From a virus: a DNA stretch of 33,015 nucleotides. The notes below the pieces were generated by a model. It did no database searches. It saw nothing but the letters and a program-made list of their open reading frames with translations, and was not told where the DNA came from. The position numbers were made by a program, and so were the translations under genes. The stretch is taken from the IMG/VR virus record IMGVR_UViG_3300037117_000252, positions 1 through 33,015 of that record. One strand, given 5' to 3'. Of this stretch, positions 23,312 to 30,099 are shown piece by piece; the first letter of the stretch is position 1; the number at the start of each line of letters is the position of its first letter.

Positions 23312-25360
23312 TCACCCCAACACCTCCCGTTTGTGTCGCTCGGCATTTACCCGGCTCGTCCGGGTGTTTTCAAAAGTGTAAATGGGGCCGGCACTGCCTC
23401 CGGGGATTGCGCTCTGCGTCGCCGCCAGCCGCGCATAAACCTTGGCCAGCCCAAGGTGATTCTCCACGCCGTCAATCCAATCTTCCTCGCCCGTCTTGGG
23501 ATCGCGTTCCTTTCGTAGATTCAGGAGGTGCCCGTCGAGTACTGCTTGGATCGCGCCGGGGCCGATGTAAGTCTTGGGCAAGCGCGCGCGGGCGGCGGTG
23601 CGGATGGTTTTGGTAGGGCTGACCTGCTGGTCAGCCACCAACTCAATCACTCCCTCGCCCGGCGTCAGGAAATCATTCACGGCCGTTTGGATGCTCTCCG
23701 CCCGGTTGCATTTGATGAGCGGATAAATTTTTCCGTCCTGCGTGAACCCGATGGTCTGCTCGATGCCCTTGGCTTCGCGGCTGGAAAATAAAACCGACGC
23801 CGCCCGGATGCCCGACCAGCGCGCGCGCTGTCCATCCCACGTGACTCCGTTTCCGATGTTGCTGAGATACGATTTAAGCAGTTCGGTCTGCGGCATGACG
23901 GGCGGCTGGAAGTTTTCCAGCCCGTTAAACGCGAGGACGATTCTCTTGGTCAAGTCCGGCTCGCCGCCGGCATCAATGAACACGCACGCAATGCCGAGCT
24001 GCTGCATGAGCAGTGCCACGCGGGTGCTGGCGTTGCCGCTGGCAATCAATTCCGCCCAAACCATCCGGCTCGTGAATGCGTCCGGCACTTCATCACACCA
24101 AAACCAGCACCGCGGCCCCGTGTCCAAGCCCGCGAATCTTGGAGCGCTGGCCTCCGGCCCGGCCATGCTCATGCCGTAATCTTCCCGGCTCCGATCCAAA
24201 ACCTGTTGCGTTATAGGTTGCGCCGCGCCTGCGTTTGGGATCGCCACGCGGTCGCAGTAGAACGCCACCATCGCATCGCCGCTCGGGTCCGCCATCGCCG
24301 CGAACCATGCCCCGACAATTTCATCCATCGAGATCGCGCTGATGTTGAACTGCGAAACGCGAATGGAAAATTGCGCCTGTTTGATTTTTTCCGGGTTGCG
24401 CGCCATGTAACGGCCGCCGTCGCGGTCCAGTTCGGTGCCGCACTCCGGGCACGCGCAATAATAATGGGCGTCGCGGTCGTGGCCGGCCTCGGCGGTGAGA
24501 ATGGGATCGGATTTCAGCGGCGTGCCGTCCACCGCGCAACGCACGATGCGCGGGAAATTCTCTTCCAGGTTCCAATCCGCGCCGCAGCCGGGGCATTCAT
24601 ACATGCGCCGGAAGAAACTGCCGCTCTCCACGCGCTGGTTCTGGCCGGCGCCGGCGATGCGTTGCGTGCCAATCTCGAACCGCAACCGGAGCGGGCTGCC
24701 CGTCATGCGGCCATCCACGTAGCCGATGTTCTTGCGCGGGATATCGTCCACCTCGTCCAGCGCCGCCGCGTCCAGGGAGATCGTCGTGGGCGGTTTCTGC
24801 ATCCCGCAGAAGTGGCCGAAGGCTTTGCGGTCGCCGTCGCTGGCCTGATAGGAGTTTTTCCGGTTGACTGTTTTGCCGCTGGCGTTCTCAGACTTGCCAA
24901 TGGAAATCATCCCGGCCATCCACGGTTGCTGGTCAATCACGTCGGGCCGGAACTTCGTATCCACAATCTTGGCCAGCAATTCCTGATCGGGTGTGTAATA
25001 GCCAAAATTGATGAACTCGATGAACGTGGCGAACGCCTGGAAGTTTAGCACCAGAACCGTCTTGCCCCATTGCGCGCCGCCGCCAACGGTGAGGACCGCT
25101 CCTTTGAGCGCAGACGGTTTGAATGTGATCCCCTCGATTTGAACCGCCGTACCCTTGAGCGTATTGCGCAGAACCGCGTCAATGAGGCCCACGATGAATT
25201 CCAGAGGCTTGCGGCCTTCAAAACTGAAAGGGCCATAATTGCCCTGGCGCAGCGGCACGCGGGCGCACGTGTCCAGATATTCGCGGAACGAATGCACGTC
25301 CGGCGCCGCCGACTTGGGCGACGCGAAGGCTTCCCCGGCCTGGCTGATGGTGCGTTTCAT
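23312..25360 (-). CDS. terminase large subunit (GpA-like, with zinc-ribbon cysteines)
   Basis: The true start is ATG 25360 (ATGA overlap with the upstream gene), giving 682 residues. A 178-residue longer frame only reads through the small-terminase gene and is rejected. Walker A is at about 94-101 (GGAQWGKT) and a Walker B-like segment at about 194-206 (ISLDAAALDEVDD). Cysteine pairs at about 256/259 and 302/307 (YECPGCGAD, CACPECGTE) suggest a zinc ribbon, as in lambda GpA-type terminases. The RNase H-like nuclease part has FAGLDTG (Asp413) and ACVFIDAGGEPD (Asp463), with a likely third site near ENHLGLAKVY. It cuts concatemeric DNA and pumps it through the portal. A GpA-type motor next to a Mu-type portal is a mosaic combination. 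Confidence 0.85.
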   Translation of the reverse strand: MKRTISQAGEAFASPKSAAPDVHSFREYLDTCARVPLRQGNYGPFSFEGRKPLEFIVGLIDAVLRNTLKGTAVQIEGITFKPSALKGAVLTVGGGAQWGKTVLVLNFQAFATFIEFINFGYYTPDQELLAKIVDTKFRPDVIDQQPWMAGMISIGKSENASGKTVNRKNSYQASDGDRKAFGHFCGMQKPPTTISLDAAALDEVDDIPRKNIGYVDGRMTGSPLRLRFEIGTQRIAGAGQNQRVESGSFFRRMYECPGCGADWNLEENFPRIVRCAVDGTPLKSDPILTAEAGHDRDAHYYCACPECGTELDRDGGRYMARNPEKIKQAQFSIRVSQFNISAISMDEIVGAWFAAMADPSGDAMVAFYCDRVAIPNAGAAQPITQQVLDRSREDYGMSMAGPEASAPRFAGLDTGPRCWFWCDEVPDAFTSRMVWAELIASGNASTRVALLMQQLGIACVFIDAGGEPDLTKRIVLAFNGLENFQPPVMPQTELLKSYLSNIGNGVTWDGQRARWSGIRAASVLFSSREAKGIEQTIGFTQDGKIYPLIKCNRAESIQTAVNDFLTPGEGVIELVADQQVSPTKTIRTAARARLPKTYIGPGAIQAVLDGHLLNLRKERDPKTGEEDWIDGVENHLGLAKVYARLAATQSAIPGGSAGPIYTFENTRTSRVNAERHKREVLG

Positions 25361-25878
25361 TTCCGTGCGGCCTTCGCTTTCTTCAAGGCCGCGAACGCGG
25401 CCCGGAACAATGCCTGCACGTCCGGAAATTGTTTTGATTCCTCCAGGCAGCCTTCCAGCGCCCTGACCTGGCCGTCCTTTTTGGATTCCAGAAATTTCGC
25501 CTGGTCGAATTCCAAGCCTTGTTTCTTTAGCGCCAGTTGCTGCGCAAAGAACCACTGCTTTGGGTCCTGCTGTTCCAATGCCAACGCGCTGAAGAATGCC
25601 TGTCCCGCCTGTTCGATCTGCGCGGGCGTCCAGTTGGGATTCGCCTTGAGCGCCTCCGCCAGCAACGTCTCCACCGTCGAGGCGTTGCGCGAGAGCTGCT
25701 GCTGCAATGAGTGCCACGAGAGAAAATTGGAGAGCGCGCCGGTGGAAGTTTTGATGCCATCGTCGCCCAGCCATTTGGCGGTTTCCTCCAGGGAATGGTC
25801 GCGCGCATACTGCGCGATGGTTGCCTGCCGCTCGTCCGGCAGCGTCTTGAGCACCGCGTTGCTGTTTGGTTTCCTCAT
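25357..25878 (-). CDS. putative terminase small subunit (Mu gp27 / DUF3486-like)
   Basis: This 173-residue protein lies directly upstream of the large terminase with an ATGA overlap. The N-terminal ~60 residues (LKTLPDERQATIAQYARDHS, then EETAKWLGDDGIKTSTGALS) form a probable helix-turn-helix DNA-binding unit. The rest is long helix, including EEALAN-type oligomerisation segments and a Lys-rich end (FAALKKAKAARK). Mu-like phages carry gp27 (DUF3486) at this position, with an N-terminal HTH of similar order. The predicted role is DNA recognition and terminase assembly. The 50-bp leader upstream contains a heptanucleotide array. Confidence 0.6.
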   Translation of the reverse strand: MRKPNSNAVLKTLPDERQATIAQYARDHSLEETAKWLGDDGIKTSTGALSNFLSWHSLQQQLSRNASTVETLLAEALKANPNWTPAQIEQAGQAFFSALALEQQDPKQWFFAQQLALKKQGLEFDQAKFLESKKDGQVRALEGCLEESKQFPDVQALFRAAFAALKKAKAARK

Positions 25879-25893
25879 TCACTTCGGCGTTCA

Positions 25894-25920
25894 ATGTTCG
25901 ATGTTCGATGTTCGATGTTC
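25894..25920. repeat. heptanucleotide array before the small terminase gene
   Basis: The 7-bp unit atgttcg occurs three times, followed by atgttc (3.9 copies). It fills most of the 50-bp gap between the winged-helix-like gene (stop at 25929) and the small terminase start. On the minus strand it reads as repeated GAACATC, the 'NIEHRTSN' type repeat I remember from Verrucomicrobiota genomes. Confidence 0.85.
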
Positions 25921-25928
25921 ATGCCGCG

Positions 25929-26219
25929 TTATCCGTGTTCATCCAGGTAATCAATGCCCGCCGGCGTGATCCGCCAGACGCGGTTCGCCGCGCCCACCAC
26001 CTTGGGCACCTCCTCCGCCAACTGTTTGTCGCACAGATATTGCACCGCGTCGGCTATGGCCGCGTGAAACGCTTCCTCCGATGCAAAACTGGCGGCCGAA
26101 AAGGCGAATTGTGCGAGGCGAAGGCCGATGGCCACCACGCCCTGGCCCCAGCGGCTGCGGTTCGCATCCAGCACCCGCAGGATGGCCGTTTGGAAAAGCT
26201 CTTTTTGTTCGGTGGTCAT
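25929..26219 (-). CDS. small winged-helix-like phage protein
   Basis: This 96-residue protein starts one base after the stop of the coiled-coil gene. MTTEQKELFQTAILRVLDAN begins a helix. It continues through VVAIGLRLAQF and FHAAIADAVQYLCDKQLAEE to RVWRITPAGIDYLDEHG. The last part has the typical end of a winged helix ('.WRIT..G..yL'). I recall close relatives in phage clusters just upstream of terminase genes, but with no assigned function. It could regulate the late genes or take part in packaging. Confidence 0.6.
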   Translation of the reverse strand: MTTEQKELFQTAILRVLDANRSRWGQGVVAIGLRLAQFAFSAASFASEEAFHAAIADAVQYLCDKQLAEEVPKVVGAANRVWRITPAGIDYLDEHG

Positions 26220-26220
26220 A

Positions 26221-26634
26221 TCAATCCTTCAACCGGTCCAGTTTGGATTCGATGCGGGCAAGTTGCTGGTTTTGCAGTTCGGTGCTGGTTTGCAGCGAGG
26301 AGACGTATTTGCCCACCTCAAACAAATCCTTGCGCACCACCTCAATCTTTTTTTCCGTCGTGGTGGAAATGCCCTTCTCCACCTCGTTGATTCGATATTC
26401 CATTTGGTCGTGGTCCGTTTTATTAAGGTTCACGTGAGTGTCAAAATCGCGCCGGGCCGTGAATTCCTTTTCCATCGCCACCAGAAACGGCTGGGGCGAA
26501 ATCGATCGGCTGCCCCCTCCCCAAAAAAGCTCCTTGATGTAATAGGCGGTCACCGACGCGCCCGCGACGATCAGCGCAAAATCCCGGATGGCCTGCGGTG
26601 CCACATTTTCAAGTTGTGCAAATATCGGCATCAT
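26221..26634 (-). CDS. single-pass membrane protein with coiled coil (holin- or spanin-like candidate)
   Basis: This 137-residue protein has an N-terminal membrane segment (about 16-36, AIRDFALIVAGASVTAYYIK). A Gly/Ser turn and a long heptad-rich, charged helix follow (MEYRINEVEKGISTTTEKKI, then LQNQQLARIESKLDRLKD). AGGAAG lies upstream, and the preceding tiny gene ends about 15 bp away. Small membrane-plus-coiled-coil proteins just before the packaging genes are often lysis components. With a lipase and a secreted outer-membrane-like protein upstream, this may be the holin-like part of a lysis cassette. Topology alone cannot distinguish a holin, a spanin or a membrane anchor. Confidence 0.5.
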   Translation of the reverse strand: MMPIFAQLENVAPQAIRDFALIVAGASVTAYYIKELFWGGGSRSISPQPFLVAMEKEFTARRDFDTHVNLNKTDHDQMEYRINEVEKGISTTTEKKIEVVRKDLFEVGKYVSSLQTSTELQNQQLARIESKLDRLKD

Positions 26635-26648
26635 GTTTTTGTTTCTTC

Positions 26649-26765
26649 CTATTTACCCAGGGCCGCGCTCAAAAGGTTCGCGGCATTTTCCCAGGTGTAC
26701 CCTTCGCGGTCGTAAATAATCTTCAGATCATGCGCTAGCGCGACCTTGGCCAGGCCATGCGCCAT
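26649..26765 (-). CDS. tiny hypothetical protein (38 residues)
   Basis: ATG 26765 to TAG 26649-26651 encodes MAHGLAKVALAHDLKIIYDR followed by an aromatic and helical end (YTWENAANLLSAALGK). A GTG at 26777 would add four residues. It lies between a 35-residue gene and the membrane coiled-coil gene in a tightly packed operon and has a coherent amphipathic pattern, which favours a real gene. No function can be assigned. Confidence 0.4.
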   Translation of the reverse strand: MAHGLAKVALAHDLKIIYDREGYTWENAANLLSAALGK

Positions 26766-26783
26766 ATTTGCCCGCACCCGGAA

Positions 26784-26891
26784 TTAGCCGGCCAGCACTT
26801 CCATCCGCAAACGCAAATCACCGGCGGTCTGGATAATCGGCGGTGCCACGGCCGTGGCTTTCGACAACTTGAATTCTCTGACGGGATTCAT
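26784..26891 (-). CDS. tiny hypothetical protein (35 residues)
   Basis: ATG 26891 overlaps the lipase stop as ATGA. It encodes MNPVREFKLSKATAVAPPII then QTAGDLRLRMEVLAG, with a beta-prone middle. The overlap with the lipase gene suggests coupled translation. It could be a lipase partner or simply a small phage protein. It is too short for a family assignment. Confidence 0.4.
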   Translation of the reverse strand: MNPVREFKLSKATAVAPPIIQTAGDLRLRMEVLAG

Positions 26892-27760
26892 ACCAGCAGT
26901 TGAATCCTTTCCTGATAAGCCGCTATATGATGGTCCGCCAGCAGCACGTCGGCCCGGTGCCGGTACGCCCCCCAGAAACCCAGCGCGTCCGAAAATGCCT
27001 TCACCCACCACGACGGGTTACGGTCCCAGCCGCCGCCGACCGGCAGAAATATTTCATTGCCCTCATGGCGATAACCCATCAGCACGCCCGGCAAACTCGG
27101 CACGATGTCGTTCTGGTTTACGATCCGGAACGTCTCTTCCTGCAGCGTGGCGTTGTAGAGTTCCGCAAAAGCTTTATTGCCCACGCGCGGCTGGCCCAGC
27201 GTGTAAACCGCGCGCACGTTGAATCCCTGCCGCTCCAGTTCCAGCGCAAACAGCGTCGCCTCCCCGCCGCCCTTCGAATGGCCCGTCACAAAAATCGGGT
27301 AGGTCGGAGCTGTTGCTCCACCGGCTGCGGCGCCCTGCATCCCTGCCACATTTCGGACTGCCTGAATGAGCTCTGCGCTCACACTATCCACGTGCTCCTT
27401 TAATTCCTTGTGCACCTCCGCGATGATGTCTGTGCTCACGCTGTCCACGTCCTCCATGAACCCCATGTGTACCATCACGGCCTCATCGTTGCCGGTGATT
27501 GAAACCAATTCGACGCGCGGCTGGTCCTTGTTAAACTTTAAATCCTGAATCCAGTCCCGCAGGTTCGTCGAACCCCGGAATGCCACGCTGATGCAATCCG
27601 GTTCGTTCATCACCAGCGCCAGCGTGTCCGTGGTCTGGTTTGCTGCCACGATCCCATCCACGCCGGGCGAGCCCCCGGCGTAGGCCAGCGCGCAACGCTC
27701 CGCGCAGGCCCGCGCATTCGGCCAGGTGAACCCGGAACGGTTTGGATCCAGCGGCAGCAT
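26888..27760 (-). CDS. class 3 lipase (alpha/beta hydrolase)
   Basis: I place the start at ATG 27760, one base after the stop of the secreted barrel-like gene; the longer frame reads through that gene. The 290-residue product has the class 3 lipase signature. It shows an oxyanion-side strand (CISVAFRGSTNLRDWIQDL, about 56-74), the nucleophile elbow GHSKGGGEA with Ser162, then AVYTLGQPRVGN, Asp218 in QNDIVPSLPG, and the catalytic His near 277-278 in ADHHIAAY. Between about 100 and 140 lies a charged helical insert with two VDSVS copies. No signal peptide is visible. Such enzymes cleave acylglycerols or phospholipids. In a phage this could attack host membranes at lysis, or be carried as cargo. 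Confidence 0.8.
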   Translation of the reverse strand: MLPLDPNRSGFTWPNARACAERCALAYAGGSPGVDGIVAANQTTDTLALVMNEPDCISVAFRGSTNLRDWIQDLKFNKDQPRVELVSITGNDEAVMVHMGFMEDVDSVSTDIIAEVHKELKEHVDSVSAELIQAVRNVAGMQGAAAGGATAPTYPIFVTGHSKGGGEATLFALELERQGFNVRAVYTLGQPRVGNKAFAELYNATLQEETFRIVNQNDIVPSLPGVLMGYRHEGNEIFLPVGGGWDRNPSWWVKAFSDALGFWGAYRHRADVLLADHHIAAYQERIQLLV

Positions 27761-27761
27761 T

Positions 27762-28385
27762 TTAGAACGTAGAGCCGGCAGCGATTTTAAAACCCGGAGT
27801 TCCTGCCGGTTGGCCGTGAAATTGAATCGGGTAATAAATCCACGCCGATAGGAATGTGGTCGGCGAGGTTGGTGATTGGAGCGTGGGACCCGTAAGGAGT
27901 TTTTCACCGCCGAACTCTGGTTGTATAATCCCTCCCTTCCTCGTCTCGCCGTCGTCGTGTAATTGGTAGCCACCATAAAGTCCGGCTTTTAAGCGCAGAT
28001 CCCCGGAATTGCTCAAGGTGTAACCGGCCCGGCCACCAAGTTTCTGAATCGTCCCGGCGATTCCCGAATTGTTCATTTGGGCGCCCACATAAAAACTATT
28101 TATGTTCTTTGTGACGGCCACATAGTTGGCCCATTGGGTCTGGCTGGCGTAATCGGAGCCTACCTCCATATCCAGATCATTGGTCGGCCAGGTAAGACCG
28201 CTGGCGTATCGGGTCGTGCCCCATGATGCCAGCGCTTGGAAAAAATTTACCTGCGTCAGATTGGTAGCATCAATGCCGCTGCCAAATGGGATGGTATTTG
28301 TGGTAACGTCGGCCTTCACTGCCGGCGCCACGCAGATCGCGCCCAGCGCGACGGTGAGGAACAGGATTTTTGATTTCAGTTTCAT
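27762..28385 (-). CDS. secreted outer-membrane beta-barrel-like protein
   Basis: I place the start at ATG 28385; the longer upstream frame is Arg/Trp-rich and non-homologous in style. The 207-residue product has a strong Sec signal (MKLKSKILFLTVALGAICVA, cleavage after VKA). The mature part has alternating hydrophobic strands (SFYVGAQMN, GGRAGYTLS, DLRLKAGLYGGYQL) and ends in Phe (FKIAAGSTF), as outer-membrane barrels do. It is followed by the lipase gene after one base. In temperate phages, small outer-membrane proteins such as Lom change the host surface. Here it could block superinfection or act with the lipase on the outer membrane. Confidence 0.65.
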   Translation of the reverse strand: MKLKSKILFLTVALGAICVAPAVKADVTTNTIPFGSGIDATNLTQVNFFQALASWGTTRYASGLTWPTNDLDMEVGSDYASQTQWANYVAVTKNINSFYVGAQMNNSGIAGTIQKLGGRAGYTLSNSGDLRLKAGLYGGYQLHDDGETRKGGIIQPEFGGEKLLTGPTLQSPTSPTTFLSAWIYYPIQFHGQPAGTPGFKIAAGSTF

Positions 28386-28640
28386 GGTTTTATCAGTTAT
28401 AGTTTGGGGTGGATTGACAGGGTCGGGCGACGACGGGAATGCTGAAGTGTAGAAAGCCGGCCCTGGGGTCGAGTCCATGGCCGGGACAACACATCGGAGG
28501 AAAACCCATCGCCACCCAAAATCGGGTGCGATCGGCGAACAATGTTTTCTCGACCATGCGCGTGACCTTACGCGCCACCGGGAGAACCAACCACCAAGGC
28601 CGCCACTGAAGTCAATCAAGGTATTTATGCCAAGACCGCA
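28386..28640 (-). other. 255-bp leader region of the lipase operon
   Basis: There is no credible gene. The in-frame extension of the barrel-like gene through this region is Arg/Trp-rich and lacks conserved character. An AT-rich stretch close to the start (ctataactgataaaacc on the minus strand, TATAAC about 15 bp before the ATG) could be a -10 element, but no convincing -35 is present. As it follows the terminator at 28641-28676, this is the most likely place for a promoter of the downstream operon. Confidence 0.4.
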
Positions 28641-28676
28641 AAACCCACCACTGGCTAAAAGGCCGGTGGTGGGTTT
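28641..28676 (-). terminator. intrinsic terminator after the small-gene operon
   Basis: aaacccaccac at 28641-28651 pairs perfectly with gtggtgggttt at 28666-28676. The stem continues inward through one G-U pair and three further pairs, leaving a six-base loop. On the minus strand the stem ends in GGGTTTTG, a short U-tract. It sits 26 bp after the HTH gene stop and 256 bp before the next start. The stem could also work in the other direction. Confidence 0.8.
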
Positions 28677-28701
28677 ATACTGGCGGATTTTTTATGGTCA
28701 A

Positions 28702-28923
28702 TCAGGCGTGGGCCGTCGCGAACTTTTCTTGCAGATGTTCAATCACCTTCGGATGCAGCCGGTAGCGCCACATGCCGCAATTGCGGACGAACTCTTGTGG
28801 AATTAATCCTTCGTTGATCCAGCGATACGTGCTGAACGCCGACAAGCCGAAATGGCCGGCGACCTCCTTGGGCGACAGCCATTTCTCAATCGGTAAATTT
28901 GGCAGCTCGATTTGATTTCCCAT
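28702..28923 (-). CDS. helix-turn-helix (excisionase/MerR-like) DNA-binding protein
   Basis: This 73-residue protein has the pattern KWLSPKEVAGHFGLSAFSTY then RWINEGLIP, the 'lt..EvA..l.vs..Tv.rwi..G.ip' motif of helix-turn-helix 17/excisionase-like domains. It is followed by a wing (FVRNCGMWRYRLHPKVIEHL). A GGGAG-type ribosome site precedes the ATG. It is the last gene of the small-gene operon. It may be a regulator of early/late switching or an excisionase-like factor. With no recombinase in view the role is open. Confidence 0.75.
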   Translation of the reverse strand: MGNQIELPNLPIEKWLSPKEVAGHFGLSAFSTYRWINEGLIPQEFVRNCGMWRYRLHPKVIEHLQEKFATAHA

Positions 28924-28926
28924 CTT

Positions 28927-29091
28927 CTATCTCCCGGCTTCCAACTCCCGCGCCAACTGGCGCATTCTTACCGCCTCGCTCAACATCCGCGCCGCGTGTT
29001 CGCGTTCCAGCGGATCGCGCCGGAGCACCTTCCACCGGACCGCGTAACAACACATGATGCCGCGCGCGATTCTGGCCAGGCGCTGGTTCAT
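28927..29091 (-). CDS. small basic hypothetical protein (54 residues)
   Basis: ATG 29091 overlaps the upstream stop as ATGA. It encodes MNQRLARIARGIMCCYAVRW then a helical Arg/Glu-rich end (REHAARMLSEAVRMRQLAREL). It is amphipathic and strongly basic. The longer frame to 29250 lies in the previous gene and is rejected. No family is recognised. The size and charge fit a small nucleic-acid-binding phage protein. Confidence 0.45.
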   Translation of the reverse strand: MNQRLARIARGIMCCYAVRWKVLRRDPLEREHAARMLSEAVRMRQLARELEAGR

Positions 29092-29240
29092 TCCTTTAAA
29101 TTTTTTCGCGGGCTGATTCTTCGTTTCTGGTCTGACATGTCCACCATCATACGCCCAAGGGCGATAATCAAGGTGATGGGCAGCATCAGCCATTGTGCGA
29201 TTCGAACCTTGGATTTCATTCTGGCTTTTTCGTTGTTCAT
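29088..29240 (-). CDS. small single-pass membrane protein (50 residues)
   Basis: ATG 29240, two bases after the upstream stop, encodes MNNEKARMKSKVRIAQWLML followed by PITLIIALGRMMVDMSDQKR. One membrane helix (about 14-32) is flanked by positive residues on both sides, and the tail is basic. It could be a small holin, an inhibitor or a membrane anchor. Position alone does not decide. Confidence 0.45.
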   Translation of the reverse strand: MNNEKARMKSKVRIAQWLMLPITLIIALGRMMVDMSDQKRRISPRKNLKE

Positions 29241-29242
29241 AA

Positions 29243-29587
29243 TTATCCAAAAATCCGATGTGCGTTCCTTCGTATCCCGCCGGCGCGATCGCTCATTTCC
29301 TTCGCCTGGCTTTCCAGTCCGTTCGCGCAATGGTCAATCTCCTCGGCGGTGGCGTGTTCGATATGCTTGTAACCCTTCTGTCCTGAGATGATCCAGCAAC
29401 TGGCGCTCGCCAATCTCCGCAGCCAGCGTTTTTGATCCTCCGAAGCCGGCTTGCCGATGGAATAAAGAATCTCCGTGGCCGTCACCCATGCCCGCGCCTG
29501 CTTGAGCAAATTCTCCAGCCACGCCGCGTCCTCACCCTCCGCGTGCCGCGGCGGCTCCAATAAACTTAGTTGGGCGTCGGGATTCAT
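29243..29587 (-). CDS. small phage protein with winged-helix-like segment
   Basis: I choose ATG 29587 because it forms an ATGA overlap and has GGAG at good spacing; an ATG two codons upstream has the ribosome site too close. The 114-residue product has WLENLLKQARAWVTATEILY, then QKRWLRRLASASCWIISGQK, then GYKHIEHATAEEIDHCANGL and a basic helical end. The order 'W.ta.ei......sed.kR.lR.la......iisGqkGYkhi..at.eEi' recurs in phages from memory, and the first half resembles a winged helix. Its function is unknown. Confidence 0.6.
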   Translation of the reverse strand: MNPDAQLSLLEPPRHAEGEDAAWLENLLKQARAWVTATEILYSIGKPASEDQKRWLRRLASASCWIISGQKGYKHIEHATAEEIDHCANGLESQAKEMSDRAGGIRRNAHRIFG

Positions 29588-30081
29588 TCGCATTTCTCCG
29601 GCAACAAACCGACAAAATTTGATTCCCGGAGCGACTGATAATAGGTCTGCTTTCCGTTGTACACATAGGGAAGGAAAACCTGCAAAGTGTCGGCCTGCTT
29701 CATCTGGACCATGCTCATCTGGACCTCAATCCAGTCTTGAATTATTTTCCAGGCCGTCCGCGCCGCCTGCGCGGCAAAGTCGGCCCGCTTTTTTTTCTTA
29801 CGGCCGTGCCAATCGTTGAGTGCGTCCCCTTTTTCATTGAGCTTATCGCCATCGGCATAGTCGAGCCAGAGAGCGTCAAGTGCCTTCTCCTTGTCCGCCG
29901 GCAAACGAATGGTTATTTTTCCAGCGGGTGACTCAATCTGAAACGTGATGGCGGATATTTGTCCAGCGGTGCCGGTGTATTCCTTCATAATCCCAAGCGC
30001 GCTGCACTTGATGAGCACCTGTTCGATGCGGTAAATCGTCTGGTTGACCGGAACATTGCTCGTGTAGTTTTTGAGGAACAT
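29584..30081 (-). CDS. conserved phage protein of unknown function
   Basis: This 165-residue protein has beta strands at the start (AITFQIESPAGKITIRLPAD). A Lys-rich helix follows (ALNDWHGRKKKKRADFAAQA), then ARTAWKIIQDWIEVQMSMVQ and MKQADTLQVFLPYVYNGKQT. The order 'F....G...fRLP', 'R..A.rvAWRiikDWvEAQlalie...adl.evFLPY' is one I recall in proteins spread over many phages in early regions, without assigned function. It could belong to replication or regulation. The fit to that pattern is good, the function open. Confidence 0.65.
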   Translation of the reverse strand: MFLKNYTSNVPVNQTIYRIEQVLIKCSALGIMKEYTGTAGQISAITFQIESPAGKITIRLPADKEKALDALWLDYADGDKLNEKGDALNDWHGRKKKKRADFAAQAARTAWKIIQDWIEVQMSMVQMKQADTLQVFLPYVYNGKQTYYQSLRESNFVGLLPEKCE

Positions 30082-30099
30082 AAATTCAAAATGGTCCAG

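Noticed and set aside
25361-25894. N-terminal extension of the large terminase frame by 178 residues
   Set aside because: It is the shadow of the small terminase gene in another frame (Gly/Arg/Ala-rich, no domain), and ATG 25360 has the usual ATGA overlap.
27761-27976. Upstream extension of the lipase gene
   Set aside because: It lies entirely over the coding sequence of the barrel-like protein in another frame.
28386-28619. Upstream extension of the barrel-like gene
   Set aside because: It is Arg/Trp-rich with no conserved pattern, and it would bury the clear signal peptide starting at 28385.
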